47,954 nucleotides of DNA from Collinsella sp. TM10-22 (GTDB lineage: Bacteria; Actinomycetota; Coriobacteriia; Coriobacteriales; Coriobacteriaceae): contig NZ_QSOC01000010.1 of NCBI RefSeq assembly GCF_003466125.1, positions 1 to 47,954 of the forward strand, in the 5' to 3' direction. Shown one piece after another: positions 7,451-15,270 of the stretch. The translations under genes and the position numbers were made by a program. Within the stretch, counting starts at the first letter, position 1. Each line of letters starts with the position of its first letter. The notes below the pieces were generated by a model. That model was given only the letters and a program-made list of their open reading frames with translations. It was not told where the DNA came from and ran no database searches.

Positions 7451-8989
7451 CTAGAGGAGGGGCTGACCAATAGTGTGCTCCTCTTCTGGGGCCAAATCCA
7501 AGCGGAGGGGGCATGAGGCCGAGAGGAACTGCTCGTCATGGCTCACCAAAACAAGCGCGCCGGGAAAGGCGGAAAGCGCTCGCTCGAGTGCCTCCACCGA
7601 GTGCAGGTCCAGGTGATTCGTGGGTTCGTCCATGACGATGATTTCGGGGGCATCTAGTATACCGCGGGCGAGCATGAGCTTCCGCAGCTCCCCCGGGCTG
7701 ATGTTCTCGCCGGACAATATTCGTTCGGGATCCGAATTGAGTTGCGCAACGATCGAAAGCAGGGCTCCACGTTCGGCTTGGGGCAGGTCCTTGATTTCCG
7801 AGAGGAATTCAATTGAGGATGAATCGTCGACTTCCTGAGGGATATACAGCGTGCGAATGTCCAATCCCGTGGCCTTGCGGCCTTCCAATATCTCCAGGAT
7901 ATGCTTGACCAGTGTTGTTTTCCCCGCTCCGTTGGGGCCGCTTATGCCCAGATGATCGGTATTTCCCAGATAAATCTCGGGAACCCGCAAAGATTGCCTC
8001 GGGCCGCACGGTATGCGATCTGAGCTGACGTGAATCAGTGTTTTGCGCGGGCTGGGTTGCGCTTCCATCCACAAGGTGCTTTCGTAGCGCTTTTCGACAT
8101 GGTGGGCGTCGACGGCGGCTTGCGCGCGCTGGATTCGGGAGTCCATGCGCGAAGCGAGCTTGCCCGCAACGCCGTCTCTGCCAGTGAGAATGGCGAGTTT
8201 GATTCGTGCTTTCGCGTCGTGATCCTTCGGATCGACATGACGGGCGCTTCTCTTGGATGCGGACCGTGAGGCGTTTTCAACGCGCCTGATATACTCAGCC
8301 TTCATGCGCTTTTCTTCGGATCGCGCAATCGATTTGGCCCGCGCCGCGCTTTCGCGCTCCAGATTCGCCTGCGAGCGAGCTTGGGAGTAGTTGCCGGGGC
8401 GCATGGTGACGTGCCCCGACTCAAAGCACAGGCAGTCCTTTGCCAAGGAGTCGAGCAACGCACGGTCGTGCGAGACGAGGAGGCCAATACCCTTGTACTC
8501 GGCGAGTGCTTTGCAAATCTGCCTTCTGCATTCTGCGTCCACATGGTTAGTCGGTTCATCCATTGCCAGAAGATCGGGATTCTGCCAAAGCGCGACGGCT
8601 ATTTGAATTTTCTTCTGCTCGCCACCGGAGAGCTCGGAGAAACGCCAGAGCATATCATCGGTGATGCGGAGCATCCTTCTGAGGTGCGTGGTCGCCGGGG
8701 CGAAGTCGCACGCAAAATCGAAGAGCATGGGCGGTTCGACTCCGGCTTCTTGCGCGCAATATGCGGAGACGAGACGCGGTGAAACGACGCCGCGATCTGG
8801 AATCAGAAGTCCGCACGCAATGCGGACGAAAGTTGATTTCCCGCGCCCGTTGTCTCCGACGATGCCGTGCCAGCCGGGGGCAAATGTCGCCGACACGTTG
8901 TCGAGTGCGGGCATTGCGCTGCCAGGATATGCATAAGTAATATGGGAAAGAACGAGGGTGGTGGAGCTGTTCAAATTGGTTCTTGACAT
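7451..8989 (-). CDS. ABC-F family ATPase (ribosome protection or translation factor)
   Basis: A 512-residue protein with two ABC domains and no membrane segments, the ABC-F layout. NBD1 has Walker A GDNGRGKST (45-53), signature LSGGEQ (120-125) and Walker B LLAMDEPTNH (140-149). A charged linker of about 100 residues (205-310) follows. NBD2 has Walker A GPNGAGKTT (351-359), a variant signature ISPGEL (430-435) and IIVMDEPTNH (450-459). ABC-F proteins of this size bind the ribosomal E site; antibiotic-resistance types (Lsa, Vga, Msr) dislodge drugs. Its location on an integrative element, with a strong GAGGAGG ribosome site and a hairpin-bearing leader, favours a resistance cargo role, but sequence alone cannot name the drug. 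The frame is intact, in contrast to the broken mobility genes. Confidence 0.85.
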   Translation of the reverse strand: MSRTNLNSSTTLVLSHITYAYPGSAMPALDNVSATFAPGWHGIVGDNGRGKSTFVRIACGLLIPDRGVVSPRLVSAYCAQEAGVEPPMLFDFACDFAPATTHLRRMLRITDDMLWRFSELSGGEQKKIQIAVALWQNPDLLAMDEPTNHVDAECRRQICKALAEYKGIGLLVSHDRALLDSLAKDCLCFESGHVTMRPGNYSQARSQANLERESAARAKSIARSEEKRMKAEYIRRVENASRSASKRSARHVDPKDHDAKARIKLAILTGRDGVAGKLASRMDSRIQRAQAAVDAHHVEKRYESTLWMEAQPSPRKTLIHVSSDRIPCGPRQSLRVPEIYLGNTDHLGISGPNGAGKTTLVKHILEILEGRKATGLDIRTLYIPQEVDDSSSIEFLSEIKDLPQAERGALLSIVAQLNSDPERILSGENISPGELRKLMLARGILDAPEIIVMDEPTNHLDLHSVEALERALSAFPGALVLVSHDEQFLSASCPLRLDLAPEEEHTIGQPLL

Positions 8990-9063
8990 TGTGCCTCCTC
9001 GGCATGGGAGGCCGCGTTTTGCCGCATATGCTCTGATTGGCTCGTTCCGACCAACGTGAACGC

Positions 9064-9103
9064 CCGTCGACTCGAGTCAAGCTGAAAGAAAATGAGTCGA
9101 CGG
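9064..9103 (-). promoter_or_regulatory. Leader hairpin upstream of the ABC-F gene
   Basis: A perfect 10-bp inverted repeat (CCGTCGACTC at 9064-9073, GAGTCGACGG at 9094-9103) with a 20-nt loop lies 75-115 bp upstream of the ABC-F start. Resistance ABC-F genes are often controlled by ribosome-mediated attenuation in a structured leader, so this could be an attenuator element. No convincing leader peptide was identified. Confidence 0.4.
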
Positions 9104-9463
9104 CAATGCTCGCAAAGGTAGTGTTTAGGATATACGAGGATCAGTGAAAAGACGATACGACAAATGTGCAGCCAGATTTATTCTTGGATAGATGGCAATT
9201 TGCAAATTGGCGTCGATATGTATCGTCTACAGCTTCACGAATCCTTTTCCTTTCCGGGGCGCTGGCTTGGCATATGGGCCTGCGCTGAATTCTTCCGTAG
9301 AGTCTAACAAAGCAATAATGCGGACGCAAGGAGGCGTTGCGTCTGAAAGCACGCCATTGCGTTGGACGCTTGAAGGGGTTTGCAAGTCGATTGAAAGAAT
9401 ACTAGTGCATCCGCTTCTTGTAACTAGCATGCGATGGTGGGCGTCGTTGTTAGCGCCGGGCGA
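9104..9463. other. No gene seen; element interior
   Basis: This 360-bp segment between the ABC-F leader and the IS21 relic has only short ORFs without ribosome sites or recognisable motifs on either strand. It probably contains the ABC-F promoter on the minus strand. Confidence 0.5.
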
Positions 9464-9464
9464 T

Positions 9465-9794
9465 TTTAGCCGCTAATAGTCAACCGATTTTGACCAATCC
9501 CGGTCACCGAATAATGGCCACCGTGCCTCCCCGCCGCCACTACGCTGGTGGCGCCAACACGCCGCCCTCGACAGGCTGCTCGACAAGGCGTCGGTGTTCG
9601 TGATGCGGGGCCCGAGCTACCGCGGCAGGGGGCTCGACACGTACTCGGTGGAGGCCGTCCCCCAGGCGGTGAAGGTGAGGGGGATCCAGCCCGAGGGGAT
9701 GTAGGAATGCGATAGGAAAGTCATAGATGCGGGCGTGTTGGCCAAAATGGGTCGGCCGGGATTGGTCAATCTCGGCCGACTATATTTGGCTAAA
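9465..9794. mobile_element. IS21-family relic with long inverted ends (about 330 bp)
   Basis: The ends are imperfect inverted repeats of roughly 55 bp: the left end begins TTTAGCC and includes TTGACCAATCCCGG at 9490-9503, and the right end contains the complement CCGGGATTGGTCAA near 9757-9770 and finishes GGCTAAA. The only coding remnant inside is the last 54 codons of an IstB-like helper ATPase. Internal deletion has removed the transposase and most of istB, leaving a MITE-like derivative that an active relative could still mobilise. It lies inside the integrative element, close to its right end. Confidence 0.65.
9543..9704 (+). pseudogene. C-terminal fragment of IstB-like transposition helper ATPase
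   Basis: The frame reads RQHAALDRLLDKASVFVMRG followed by PSYRGRGLD and ends at TAG 9702-9704. The DRLL...SYR pattern matches the C-terminus of IS21-type IstB proteins. There is no start, P-loop or AAA+ core, so it is non-functional. Codon use is strongly GC-rich, unlike the surrounding element DNA, consistent with the IS having a different origin. Confidence 0.55.
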
Positions 9795-9923
9795 TTTTTC
9801 CGACACTAACATCGTGAATGTTGAGCGAGGTCATCGACTTGATTTTTCTGGTGTTTGAGATATTAGCTTTCGCGATTTACCCTCCAAATTGCAGAGGTTT
9901 GAGACGACCGGAAAGGAATGCTT

Positions 9924-10028
9924 ATGCTCGATTCTCCGTTCTTCAGCTACTGGGGAAAGGCGAAAGGAGTTGCTTTTCTCCATCACGGCAATATCGCATC
10001 GGGGCTCAAAGTCGTAAAAACGTCGTAA
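9924..10028 (+). CDS. Possible 34-residue small ORF
   Basis: ATG at 9924 follows GGAAAGGAATG, and the frame runs to TAA at 10026-10028, encoding a short basic protein (starts MLDSPFFSYWGKAKG). An excisionase-sized gene could be expected near an element end, but no helix-turn-helix or Xis motif is recognisable, and the ORF overlaps the GTCGTAA repeats. It may be chance. Confidence 0.2.
   Translation: MLDSPFFSYWGKAKGVAFLHHGNIASGLKVVKTS
10011..10028. repeat. GTCGTAA repeats near the right end
   Basis: Two copies of GTCGTAA (10011-10017, 10022-10028) mirror the three at 2324-2360 near the opposite end. They are about 60-75 bp from the right attachment core, similar to an integrase arm-site arrangement. 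Function is inferred. Confidence 0.5.
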
Positions 10029-10058
10029 GGTACGCGATATGGTTCGCCGGGATCCTAA

Positions 10059-10121
10059 CTAGCTAGGCATTTTTCTGAATCTGCAGATATTCCCATGACA
10101 GATAAACAGTACGCGTTGCAT
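10059..10121 (-). pseudogene. Displaced 5' end of the original LMW-PTP gene
   Basis: On the minus strand ATG at 10121 opens a 20-codon frame reading MQRVLFICHGNICR, a second LMW-PTP P-loop, then six unrelated codons and TAG. It has its own ribosome site (GAAAGG, 9 bp upstream). It lies 60 bp after the RpiR gene, which reads in the same direction. It is the chromosomal start of the phosphatase gene that was cut off when the element inserted; the functional copy is now at 1759-2205. Confidence 0.85.
10084..10106. other. Right attachment site (attR)
   Basis: This 23-bp direct repeat of 2168-2190 contains the exact 13-bp core at 10090-10102. Left of it is element DNA; right of it the coding sequence is the original phosphatase start. 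Confidence 0.8.
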
Positions 10122-10181
10122 AGAACGATACCTTTCATATAGAAGGCTGCTAAAGAGTCGAAGCCGGGCGCATACAGAGTT

Positions 10182-10931
10182 TTATTTCTTAGCCAGTTTG
10201 AAGTAGCGCTCAAATATCAATTCGAAAACGTAATAGAACATTAATCGACTGTCGAGGTCCATGCTGCCCAAGCGGATTTCTTTTTGCACGGTGTAGATAG
10301 GGTAGTCGGCTAGTTTCGAGAGAGAATTTCGAGAAAAGCCGGTGAGTGTGACGACCTTGCATCCGCGCGTTTTGGCTATCGATGTGGCGTCAATAGACAC
10401 CTGCGTCTCGCCGCTTACGGAAACGCTGAAGACCAGGTCGTTTTTGCCAAGCAGTTCTGCGTAATGCCTCATGACATGGCGTTCGCTGAGCGTATCGGTG
10501 TTCTTGCCCATTATTTTGAGCTTTTCAGCCATCTCGAGGCACGGGTATTTCGAAAAGCCCGAGCAGAAGAACACGATATGCGAGGCGTCCTGGATAAGAC
10601 TCACAACCGAATCGATGACTCGGTCGTTAAGCAGATCTTTGGTCTGTACGAGCTGGGTATCAAGAGGAAGTGCCTCGATAGTGAATCGATTGCGATCGAG
10701 CGAGGCGGAATACGATTGTTTGAGCTCCGTAAACCCCGAGAAGCCAAGCTTATGAGCAAGCCTGACGATTGTATTGGGAGCGACGAAGAACCGTTCAGCA
10801 ACGCTCTTAAGCGTGACATCGTCAATATCATCACGCAGCTCGATGATGTAGCGCATGATCTCGCTTTCGAGATCGTTGAGCTTGCTCTCGCCAGCCCGCA
10901 CATGATCATAAAAAGATGCTTGATCTTTCAT
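10182..10931 (-). CDS. RpiR/MurR-family transcription regulator A
   Basis: A 249-residue protein from the chosen ATG at 10931; longer in-frame starts up to 11084 add an unlikely N-terminus. The N-terminal helix-turn-helix domain (about 1-75, including LKSVAERFFVAPNTIVRLAHKLG) is followed by a SIS sugar-phosphate-binding domain (about 105-235; HIVFFCSGFS, VFSVSVSGETQVSID). RpiR proteins sense phosphosugars. It is divergent from the GH4-PTS pair starting at 11230, separated by 298 bp, so it most likely controls that module in response to a phospho-glucoside. Confidence 0.85.
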   Translation of the reverse strand: MKDQASFYDHVRAGESKLNDLESEIMRYIIELRDDIDDVTLKSVAERFFVAPNTIVRLAHKLGFSGFTELKQSYSASLDRNRFTIEALPLDTQLVQTKDLLNDRVIDSVVSLIQDASHIVFFCSGFSKYPCLEMAEKLKIMGKNTDTLSERHVMRHYAELLGKNDLVFSVSVSGETQVSIDATSIAKTRGCKVVTLTGFSRNSLSKLADYPIYTVQKEIRLGSMDLDSRLMFYYVFELIFERYFKLAKK

Positions 10932-11055
10932 AAGATGTTCCAGCCCCTCGCACCTCGTCGTACATATGGTACCGCTTTGTGTAGCCAGGTGAGAAATCGG
11001 TAATCGGTCAAGATCGCCAATTGCCCATGAACTGGGCAAACGTGCGTGTCTGCCT

Positions 11056-11117
11056 ACACATATCTGTGTCGTGAGCGAAATCATGTGTCCCCGTTTCGCA
11101 TTGGCTCACACGGGGAC
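11056..11117. promoter_or_regulatory. Inverted repeats in the rpiR-GH4 divergent region
   Basis: Two dyads lie in the 298-bp divergent gap: ACACATATCTGTGT (11056-11069) and GTCCCCGT...ACGGGGAC (11087-11117). Either could be the operator of the neighbouring RpiR regulator; the second could also form an RNA hairpin in the GH4 leader. Binding is inferred from position only. Confidence 0.35.
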
Positions 11118-11229
11118 TCGCAAATGACCTTATGTCGCAAAATGACAATCGAAACGAAGCAAGCCGAGGACAACCGCGGAGCCCAAGGTCTTCGAGAACA
11201 CCGATCAGCCAACCCTGGAGGGACGGAAC

Positions 11230-12555
11230 ATGAAGGATAAGCTCAATATTGTGATCGTTGGCGGCGGCTCCACGTGGTGCCCTGGCATTCTCAAAGCCCT
11301 GACCAAGCACATGGACATTCTGCCGCTGAACCGCGTGATGCTCTATGACATCGATGCCGAGCGTCAGCGTCCGATTGGCGAGTTTGGCAAGATCCTCTTC
11401 GCCGAGGAGGAGCCCGGTGTGGAGTTTGGTTACACCACCGATAAGGACGAGGCTTACACCGACGTCGACTTTGTGCTCTGCCAGATTCGTACCGGCGGCT
11501 ACGAGATGCGCAGCAAGGACGAGAAGATTCCGCTGCATATGGGAATCATCGGCCAGGAAACGGTGGGCCCTGGCGGCATGGCTTACGGTATGCGCTCCAT
11601 GCATGACATGGTTGAGATCGTCAACGACGTTCGCGCTCATAGCCCGGAGGCGTGGATTATCAACTACACCAACCCGGCTGCTATTGTGGCATATGGTCTC
11701 GAGCGCGTCCTGCCCGATGAGCATCGCGTTCTCAACATCTGCGATCAGCCCGTCAACCTCATGCGCTCTTACGGTCGCCTGCTCGGTCGCGATATGAACA
11801 AGACGGAGCCCGTGTACTTTGGCCTCAATCACTTCGGTTGGTTCAAGCACATCTACGATGAAGAGGGTCATGACCTCGTCCCGCAGATTAAGGAGTACAC
11901 GGAGAAGAACGGCTTCCTTCCTGCCGATGCCGAGCAGCGTGACCAGTCCTGGCTTGATACCTACGCCATGGTCAAGGACATGCTCGAGGACTTCCCCGAC
12001 TATCTGCCCAACACGTATCTGCAGTACTATCTGTATCCCGAGTACAAGGTCGCTCACCTCGACCCCGACTACACTCGCTCCGATGAGGTTATCAACGGCC
12101 GTGAGAAGCGCGTGTTCGCCGAGTGCGAGCGTGTTGCCAAAGTCGGCACCGCAAAGAACTCCTCGGTTGTGCAGAACGATGCTCATGGCGATATGATCGT
12201 GGAAATCACCTCGGCCATTTATCGCAACACCAACAAGACCTTCATTGTCATTGTGCCCAACAACGGCATTATCGAGGGCATGCCCGATGACGCCATGGTC
12301 GAGGTCGCGGCAAGCGTGGGCGCCAATGGCCCGCAGCCCTATGCTGTTGGCAAGATTGGCACCTTCTATCGCGGCCTTATGGAGAACCAGTACGCCTATG
12401 AGCGCCTGACTGTTGAGGCTTGGATGGAGGGTTCCTACGAGAAGGCTTTGCAGGCACTCACGCTTAATCGTCTGGTCGGTGATGCTAAGAAGGCTCGTAA
12501 GGTGCTCGACAAGCTCATCGAGGCGAACAAGGATTATTGGCCGGAGCTTAAGTAA
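11230..12555 (+). CDS. GH4 6-phospho-glucosidase A (probable 6-phospho-alpha-glucosidase)
   Basis: A 441-residue family-4 glycosidase. The NAD+-binding motif VGGGST (10-15) is N-terminal; the metal ligands are Cys171 in NICDQP and His201 in GLNHFGW, with NYTNPA at 145-150. GH4 enzymes hydrolyse phosphorylated disaccharides by a redox-elimination route needing NAD+ and Mn2+. Length and the CD-P motif match the GlvA/MalH maltose-6-phosphate group (CDMP), not the CNVP of beta-specific members; the Gln in CDQP is unusual. The start follows CTGGAGGG. It is the first gene of the module with the EIICB gene 82 bp downstream, and acts on the sugar phosphate that transporter delivers. Confidence 0.9.
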   Translation: MKDKLNIVIVGGGSTWCPGILKALTKHMDILPLNRVMLYDIDAERQRPIGEFGKILFAEEEPGVEFGYTTDKDEAYTDVDFVLCQIRTGGYEMRSKDEKIPLHMGIIGQETVGPGGMAYGMRSMHDMVEIVNDVRAHSPEAWIINYTNPAAIVAYGLERVLPDEHRVLNICDQPVNLMRSYGRLLGRDMNKTEPVYFGLNHFGWFKHIYDEEGHDLVPQIKEYTEKNGFLPADAEQRDQSWLDTYAMVKDMLEDFPDYLPNTYLQYYLYPEYKVAHLDPDYTRSDEVINGREKRVFAECERVAKVGTAKNSSVVQNDAHGDMIVEITSAIYRNTNKTFIVIVPNNGIIEGMPDDAMVEVAASVGANGPQPYAVGKIGTFYRGLMENQYAYERLTVEAWMEGSYEKALQALTLNRLVGDAKKARKVLDKLIEANKDYWPELK

Positions 12556-12584
12556 CTAGTTCCATATCGCTTGATAACTGTTAT

Positions 12585-12615
12585 GGGGCGTGTGGATTGT
12601 AGAGCCGCGCGCCCC
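12585..12615 (+). terminator. Intercistronic hairpin between GH4 and EIICB
   Basis: GGGGCG (12585-12590) pairs with CGCCCC (12610-12615) and is followed by GTTTCTTT. This may be a partial terminator that lowers expression of the membrane transporter relative to the hydrolase. The stem is short (6 bp) with a 19-nt loop. Confidence 0.4.
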
Positions 12616-12637
12616 GTTTCTTTAAGAGGGGTATCCC

Positions 12638-14200
12638 ATGAACAAAGATGAGCTGCTGGCAAAGTTCCAGCGCCTGGGCAAAGTCCTCATGACGCCCGTG
12701 CTGATTCTGCCAATTGCCGGCATCCTCCAGGGCTTTGGCAATGCCTTTACCAGCCCCACCCTTACGGCAGCTGTTCCCTGGCTTGCTGCTCCGGGCTTTG
12801 CGATTTTCTTTTCGATTCTCAAGGCCGCAGCCGGCATCGTTATGAACAACATCCCGGTTATCTTCTCGATTTGTCTCGCCTATGGCTTCGCCAAGTCCGA
12901 GAAGGCTACCGCGGCGCTTTGTGGCTTTTTGGGCTACATGTGCATGAATTCCGTGATGGGCACGTTCCTTACGGCGACTGGCGTTATCGATCCCGCGAAT
13001 CTTACGACGGGCCAGAGCACGATTCTCGGTATCACCACGCTCGACACTGGCGTTATCGGCGGTCTTCTGGTGGGCGCAATCGTCGCATGGTTGCATAACC
13101 GTTACTACAAGATTGAGCTGCCCGCCGTGTTCTCCATCTTCAACGGTACGCGCTTTATTCCGGCGGTAACGCTGCTCTCATGCAGCATCCTCGCATTGGT
13201 CATGTCCTTTGTTTTCCCGTTTATTCAGAACGCTCTCGGTGCGCTGTCCGAGTTCATCAAGACTACGGGTGCCTTTGGTGCATTTGTCTACGGTGCCGGC
13301 GAACGCATGCTCCTGCCTTTTGGCCTGCATCACTTTGTCTATTTGCCGTTCTTCTTCACGTCGCTCGGTGGCGTCGAGACCATCGACGGCCAGACCGTTC
13401 AGGGCGCTATCAATATCTACAATGCGATCCTGGGCTCTCCCAGCACGCCGTTTAACATCGAGGTCAGCCGTTTTGTCATGAACGGCAAGGTTATCTTCGC
13501 CATGTTCGGCCTGCCCGGCGCTGCACTCGCCTTCTACAAGACGGCGCTTCCCAAGAACAAGAAGAAGACCGCAGCGCTCATGATCGCCATCGTGGTGCCT
13601 TGCATCCTCTCCGGCATTACCGAGCCGCTCGAGTATTCCTTCCTGTTTATCGCGCCCATCCTCTACGTGTTCCACGCTCTCATGGCTGGTCTTGCCTATG
13701 CACTGACCTATGTCCTGCAGTTCAACGTGGCTGGTTCCGCGTCCTTCGGTGGCCCGCTCCTGTCGTTGATCTTTAACGGCATTATGGGTGCAGCCAAGGG
13801 CTCCAACTGGCAGGTTATCCTGTTCCTTGGCCCCATCTACTTCGTGGTGTACTACTTCGTCTTCAAGTTCATCATTCTTAAGAAGGACCTTAAGACCCCT
13901 GGCCGCGAGGAAGAGTCCGACGACGAGGCCGAAAAGGCTCCCAAGACCGTGATCAGCGACCTCATTCCCGCCATCGTTGAGGCAGTGGGCGGCGACAACA
14001 ATATTAAGTCTGTCGAGGCTTGTTTCACCCGTCTGCGCATCCAGCTCAATGACTGTGACAAGGTGGTTGATGACGCCGAGTTTACCGAAAAGCTTGAAGC
14101 GCGTGGCATCGTGCATGTCAACGGCGGCGTGCAGATTGTCTACGGCAACATGGCATCTAACTACGCAACTCAGATGCGCGAGCTGCTGGGTATGGAGTAA
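12638..14200 (+). CDS. PTS EIICB, alpha-glucoside/maltose type A
   Basis: A 520-residue membrane permease of the glucose superfamily. The EIIC domain (about 1-415) has about ten hydrophobic segments and the substrate-site segment GITEPLEYSFLF. A linker rich in acidic residues (GREEESDDEAEKAP) leads to the EIIB domain with phospho-Cys462 in VEACFTRLR. It takes up an alpha-glucoside such as maltose while phosphorylating it, using phosphate from a EIIA encoded elsewhere; none is seen here. It is about 520 residues, normal for GlvC/MalX-type EIICB. Start 12638 has AAGAGGGG upstream. It works with the preceding GH4 enzyme. Confidence 0.9.
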   Translation: MNKDELLAKFQRLGKVLMTPVLILPIAGILQGFGNAFTSPTLTAAVPWLAAPGFAIFFSILKAAAGIVMNNIPVIFSICLAYGFAKSEKATAALCGFLGYMCMNSVMGTFLTATGVIDPANLTTGQSTILGITTLDTGVIGGLLVGAIVAWLHNRYYKIELPAVFSIFNGTRFIPAVTLLSCSILALVMSFVFPFIQNALGALSEFIKTTGAFGAFVYGAGERMLLPFGLHHFVYLPFFFTSLGGVETIDGQTVQGAINIYNAILGSPSTPFNIEVSRFVMNGKVIFAMFGLPGAALAFYKTALPKNKKKTAALMIAIVVPCILSGITEPLEYSFLFIAPILYVFHALMAGLAYALTYVLQFNVAGSASFGGPLLSLIFNGIMGAAKGSNWQVILFLGPIYFVVYYFVFKFIILKKDLKTPGREEESDDEAEKAPKTVISDLIPAIVEAVGGDNNIKSVEACFTRLRIQLNDCDKVVDDAEFTEKLEARGIVHVNGGVQIVYGNMASNYATQMRELLGME

Positions 14201-14228
14201 ACGCCCCAAACACACGATCAAGATTAAT

Positions 14229-14268
14229 ACAGGTCGGCGTCCGATTCTTCAATCGGGCGCCGACCTGT
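14229..14268 (+). terminator. Rho-independent terminator after PTS module A
   Basis: ACAGGTCGGCG and CGAT (14229-14244) pair with ATCG and CGCCGACCTGT (14251-14268) around a TCTTCA loop, with a 2-nt internal mismatch, followed by GCTGTTTT. It lies 28 bp after the EIICB stop. It also ends the region convergent with the minus-strand RpiR gene. Confidence 0.8.
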
Positions 14269-14392
14269 GCTGTTTTGGGGCGAATGGGCAAGTACATGAC
14301 GTGCTCGCTGCTCTCTTTTGGCACTGCCTATCGTGTATTCGGACGCCTTGCGACGGTGAGGTGCGTTCTTTTCAGTTCTAGCATGTTTGCGG

Positions 14393-15193
14393 CTAGCGCT
14401 GCGCCCGAAGTCGATTTGCACAGCTGATATATAGAGCGTTAACCGCGCTTTGTAGGCTCATGCCCTCAACCAAGGCGGTCGAATACTCGCTGAGTGACTC
14501 CGTGCTCACGGGTAGCAAGAGCTCACGCGCCCCGTTGTTATCGAATGCCATGTTGCTCGATATCCAAATAACGCGGCAACCTCGCCGCTTGGCCTCAACG
14601 TAAAGATTGAAGATATAGCTCGTCTTTCCTGAGAACGATACAAAGATGGTTAGATCGTCGGGTTGGAGCAGACAGAGTGACGTCTCCTGTCCCTTGACGG
14701 AGCCAAATGAGAAGCACAGTCGGTTTACGCGGCTCAGCTTTTCGCAGAGTGAGCGGGCGGCGAGATTGGAGAATGAGCTTCCGTATACGTAGACATTTTG
14801 CGCATCGAGAAGCCAGTCAACGGCCTGCTCGAGTCGATCCTCAGTGAGCAGGCGTTTTGTTTCAAGCAAAGAGGTCTCTACGATATCGAAATACCAGGGT
14901 ATATCGATTTGCTTATGAGCCCTTGCCTCGGTTGTCTCACGCTGGAGCCAAGCGTTGAAGTCGTCAACTTGCTCTTTGAACGATCGAAAGCTCGAGCCGT
15001 TTACGCGCCTGCAGAAGCGTGAGATGGTCGCGGGCGATGTATTGCATGCGCGGGCAAGTTCTTCTATTGAGAGCTCTGGGACCTCGTCGTGATGGGAAAG
15101 GGCGTAGAGTGCGATGTGGGCGTCAAGGCTGCCGCCCTTCTCGACGTCTTCGATACAAGACCTGAGGTTCGAATAGACCTCGTACATCGACAT
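14393..15193 (-). CDS. RpiR-family transcription regulator B
   Basis: A 266-residue protein: helix-turn-helix domain (about 1-80, IEELARACNTSPATISRFCRRVNG) and SIS domain (about 120-255, VYVYGSSFS, IFVSFSGKTSYIFN). It starts at 15193 after TTGGAGTG. It is the last gene of the minus-strand GH4-EIICB-rpiR module and probably senses that module's phospho-sugar. It is only distantly similar to regulator A, so the two modules probably answer to different inducers. A hairpin 20-55 bp upstream (15213-15248) may separate its expression from the EIICB gene. Confidence 0.85.
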   Translation of the reverse strand: MSMYEVYSNLRSCIEDVEKGGSLDAHIALYALSHHDEVPELSIEELARACNTSPATISRFCRRVNGSSFRSFKEQVDDFNAWLQRETTEARAHKQIDIPWYFDIVETSLLETKRLLTEDRLEQAVDWLLDAQNVYVYGSSFSNLAARSLCEKLSRVNRLCFSFGSVKGQETSLCLLQPDDLTIFVSFSGKTSYIFNLYVEAKRRGCRVIWISSNMAFDNNGARELLLPVSTESLSEYSTALVEGMSLQSAVNALYISCANRLRAQR

Positions 15194-15212
15194 TCAAATC
15201 ACTCCAAACAAT

Positions 15213-15248
15213 AATGCCCCGGAGCGGATATGCCATCTCCGGAGCATT
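15213..15248 (-). terminator. Hairpin between EIICB B and rpiR B
   Basis: AATGCCCCGGAG (15213-15224) pairs with CTCCGGAGCATT (15237-15248) except for one mismatch, with a 12-nt loop. On the minus strand it follows the EIICB stop by 22 bp and is followed by ATTGTTTGG, so it is a terminator or attenuator before the regulator gene. Confidence 0.65.
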
Positions 15249-15270
15249 GTGGTGAAGCTATGGGACGGAT

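Larger units (their letters stand above)
2174..10102. mobile_element. Integrative mobilizable element inserted in the LMW-PTP gene, about 7.9 kb
   Basis: The element is bounded by direct repeats at 2168-2190 and 10084-10106 (21 of 23 identical, exact 13-bp core TTCCCATGACAGA). It contains, reading on the minus strand, a small unknown gene, a small broken gene, an FtsK/TcpA-like ATPase, a hairpin candidate origin, an HUH Rep and a Tn916-type integrase next to the left end. The ABC-F gene and an IS21 relic lie towards the right end. The order FtsK - origin - Rep/relaxase - integrase parallels the Tn916 orf21 - oriT - orf20 - int layout (established knowledge). Base composition is visibly lower in GC than the flanks. 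Integrase, Rep and one accessory gene each carry one inactivating lesion, so autonomous movement is probably lost. Confidence 0.85.

Noticed and set aside
8990..9060. Leader peptide for ABC-F attenuation
   Set aside because: A short ORF from the ATG near 9028 overlaps the ABC-F start but has no ribosome site or stalling motif; not enough to call.
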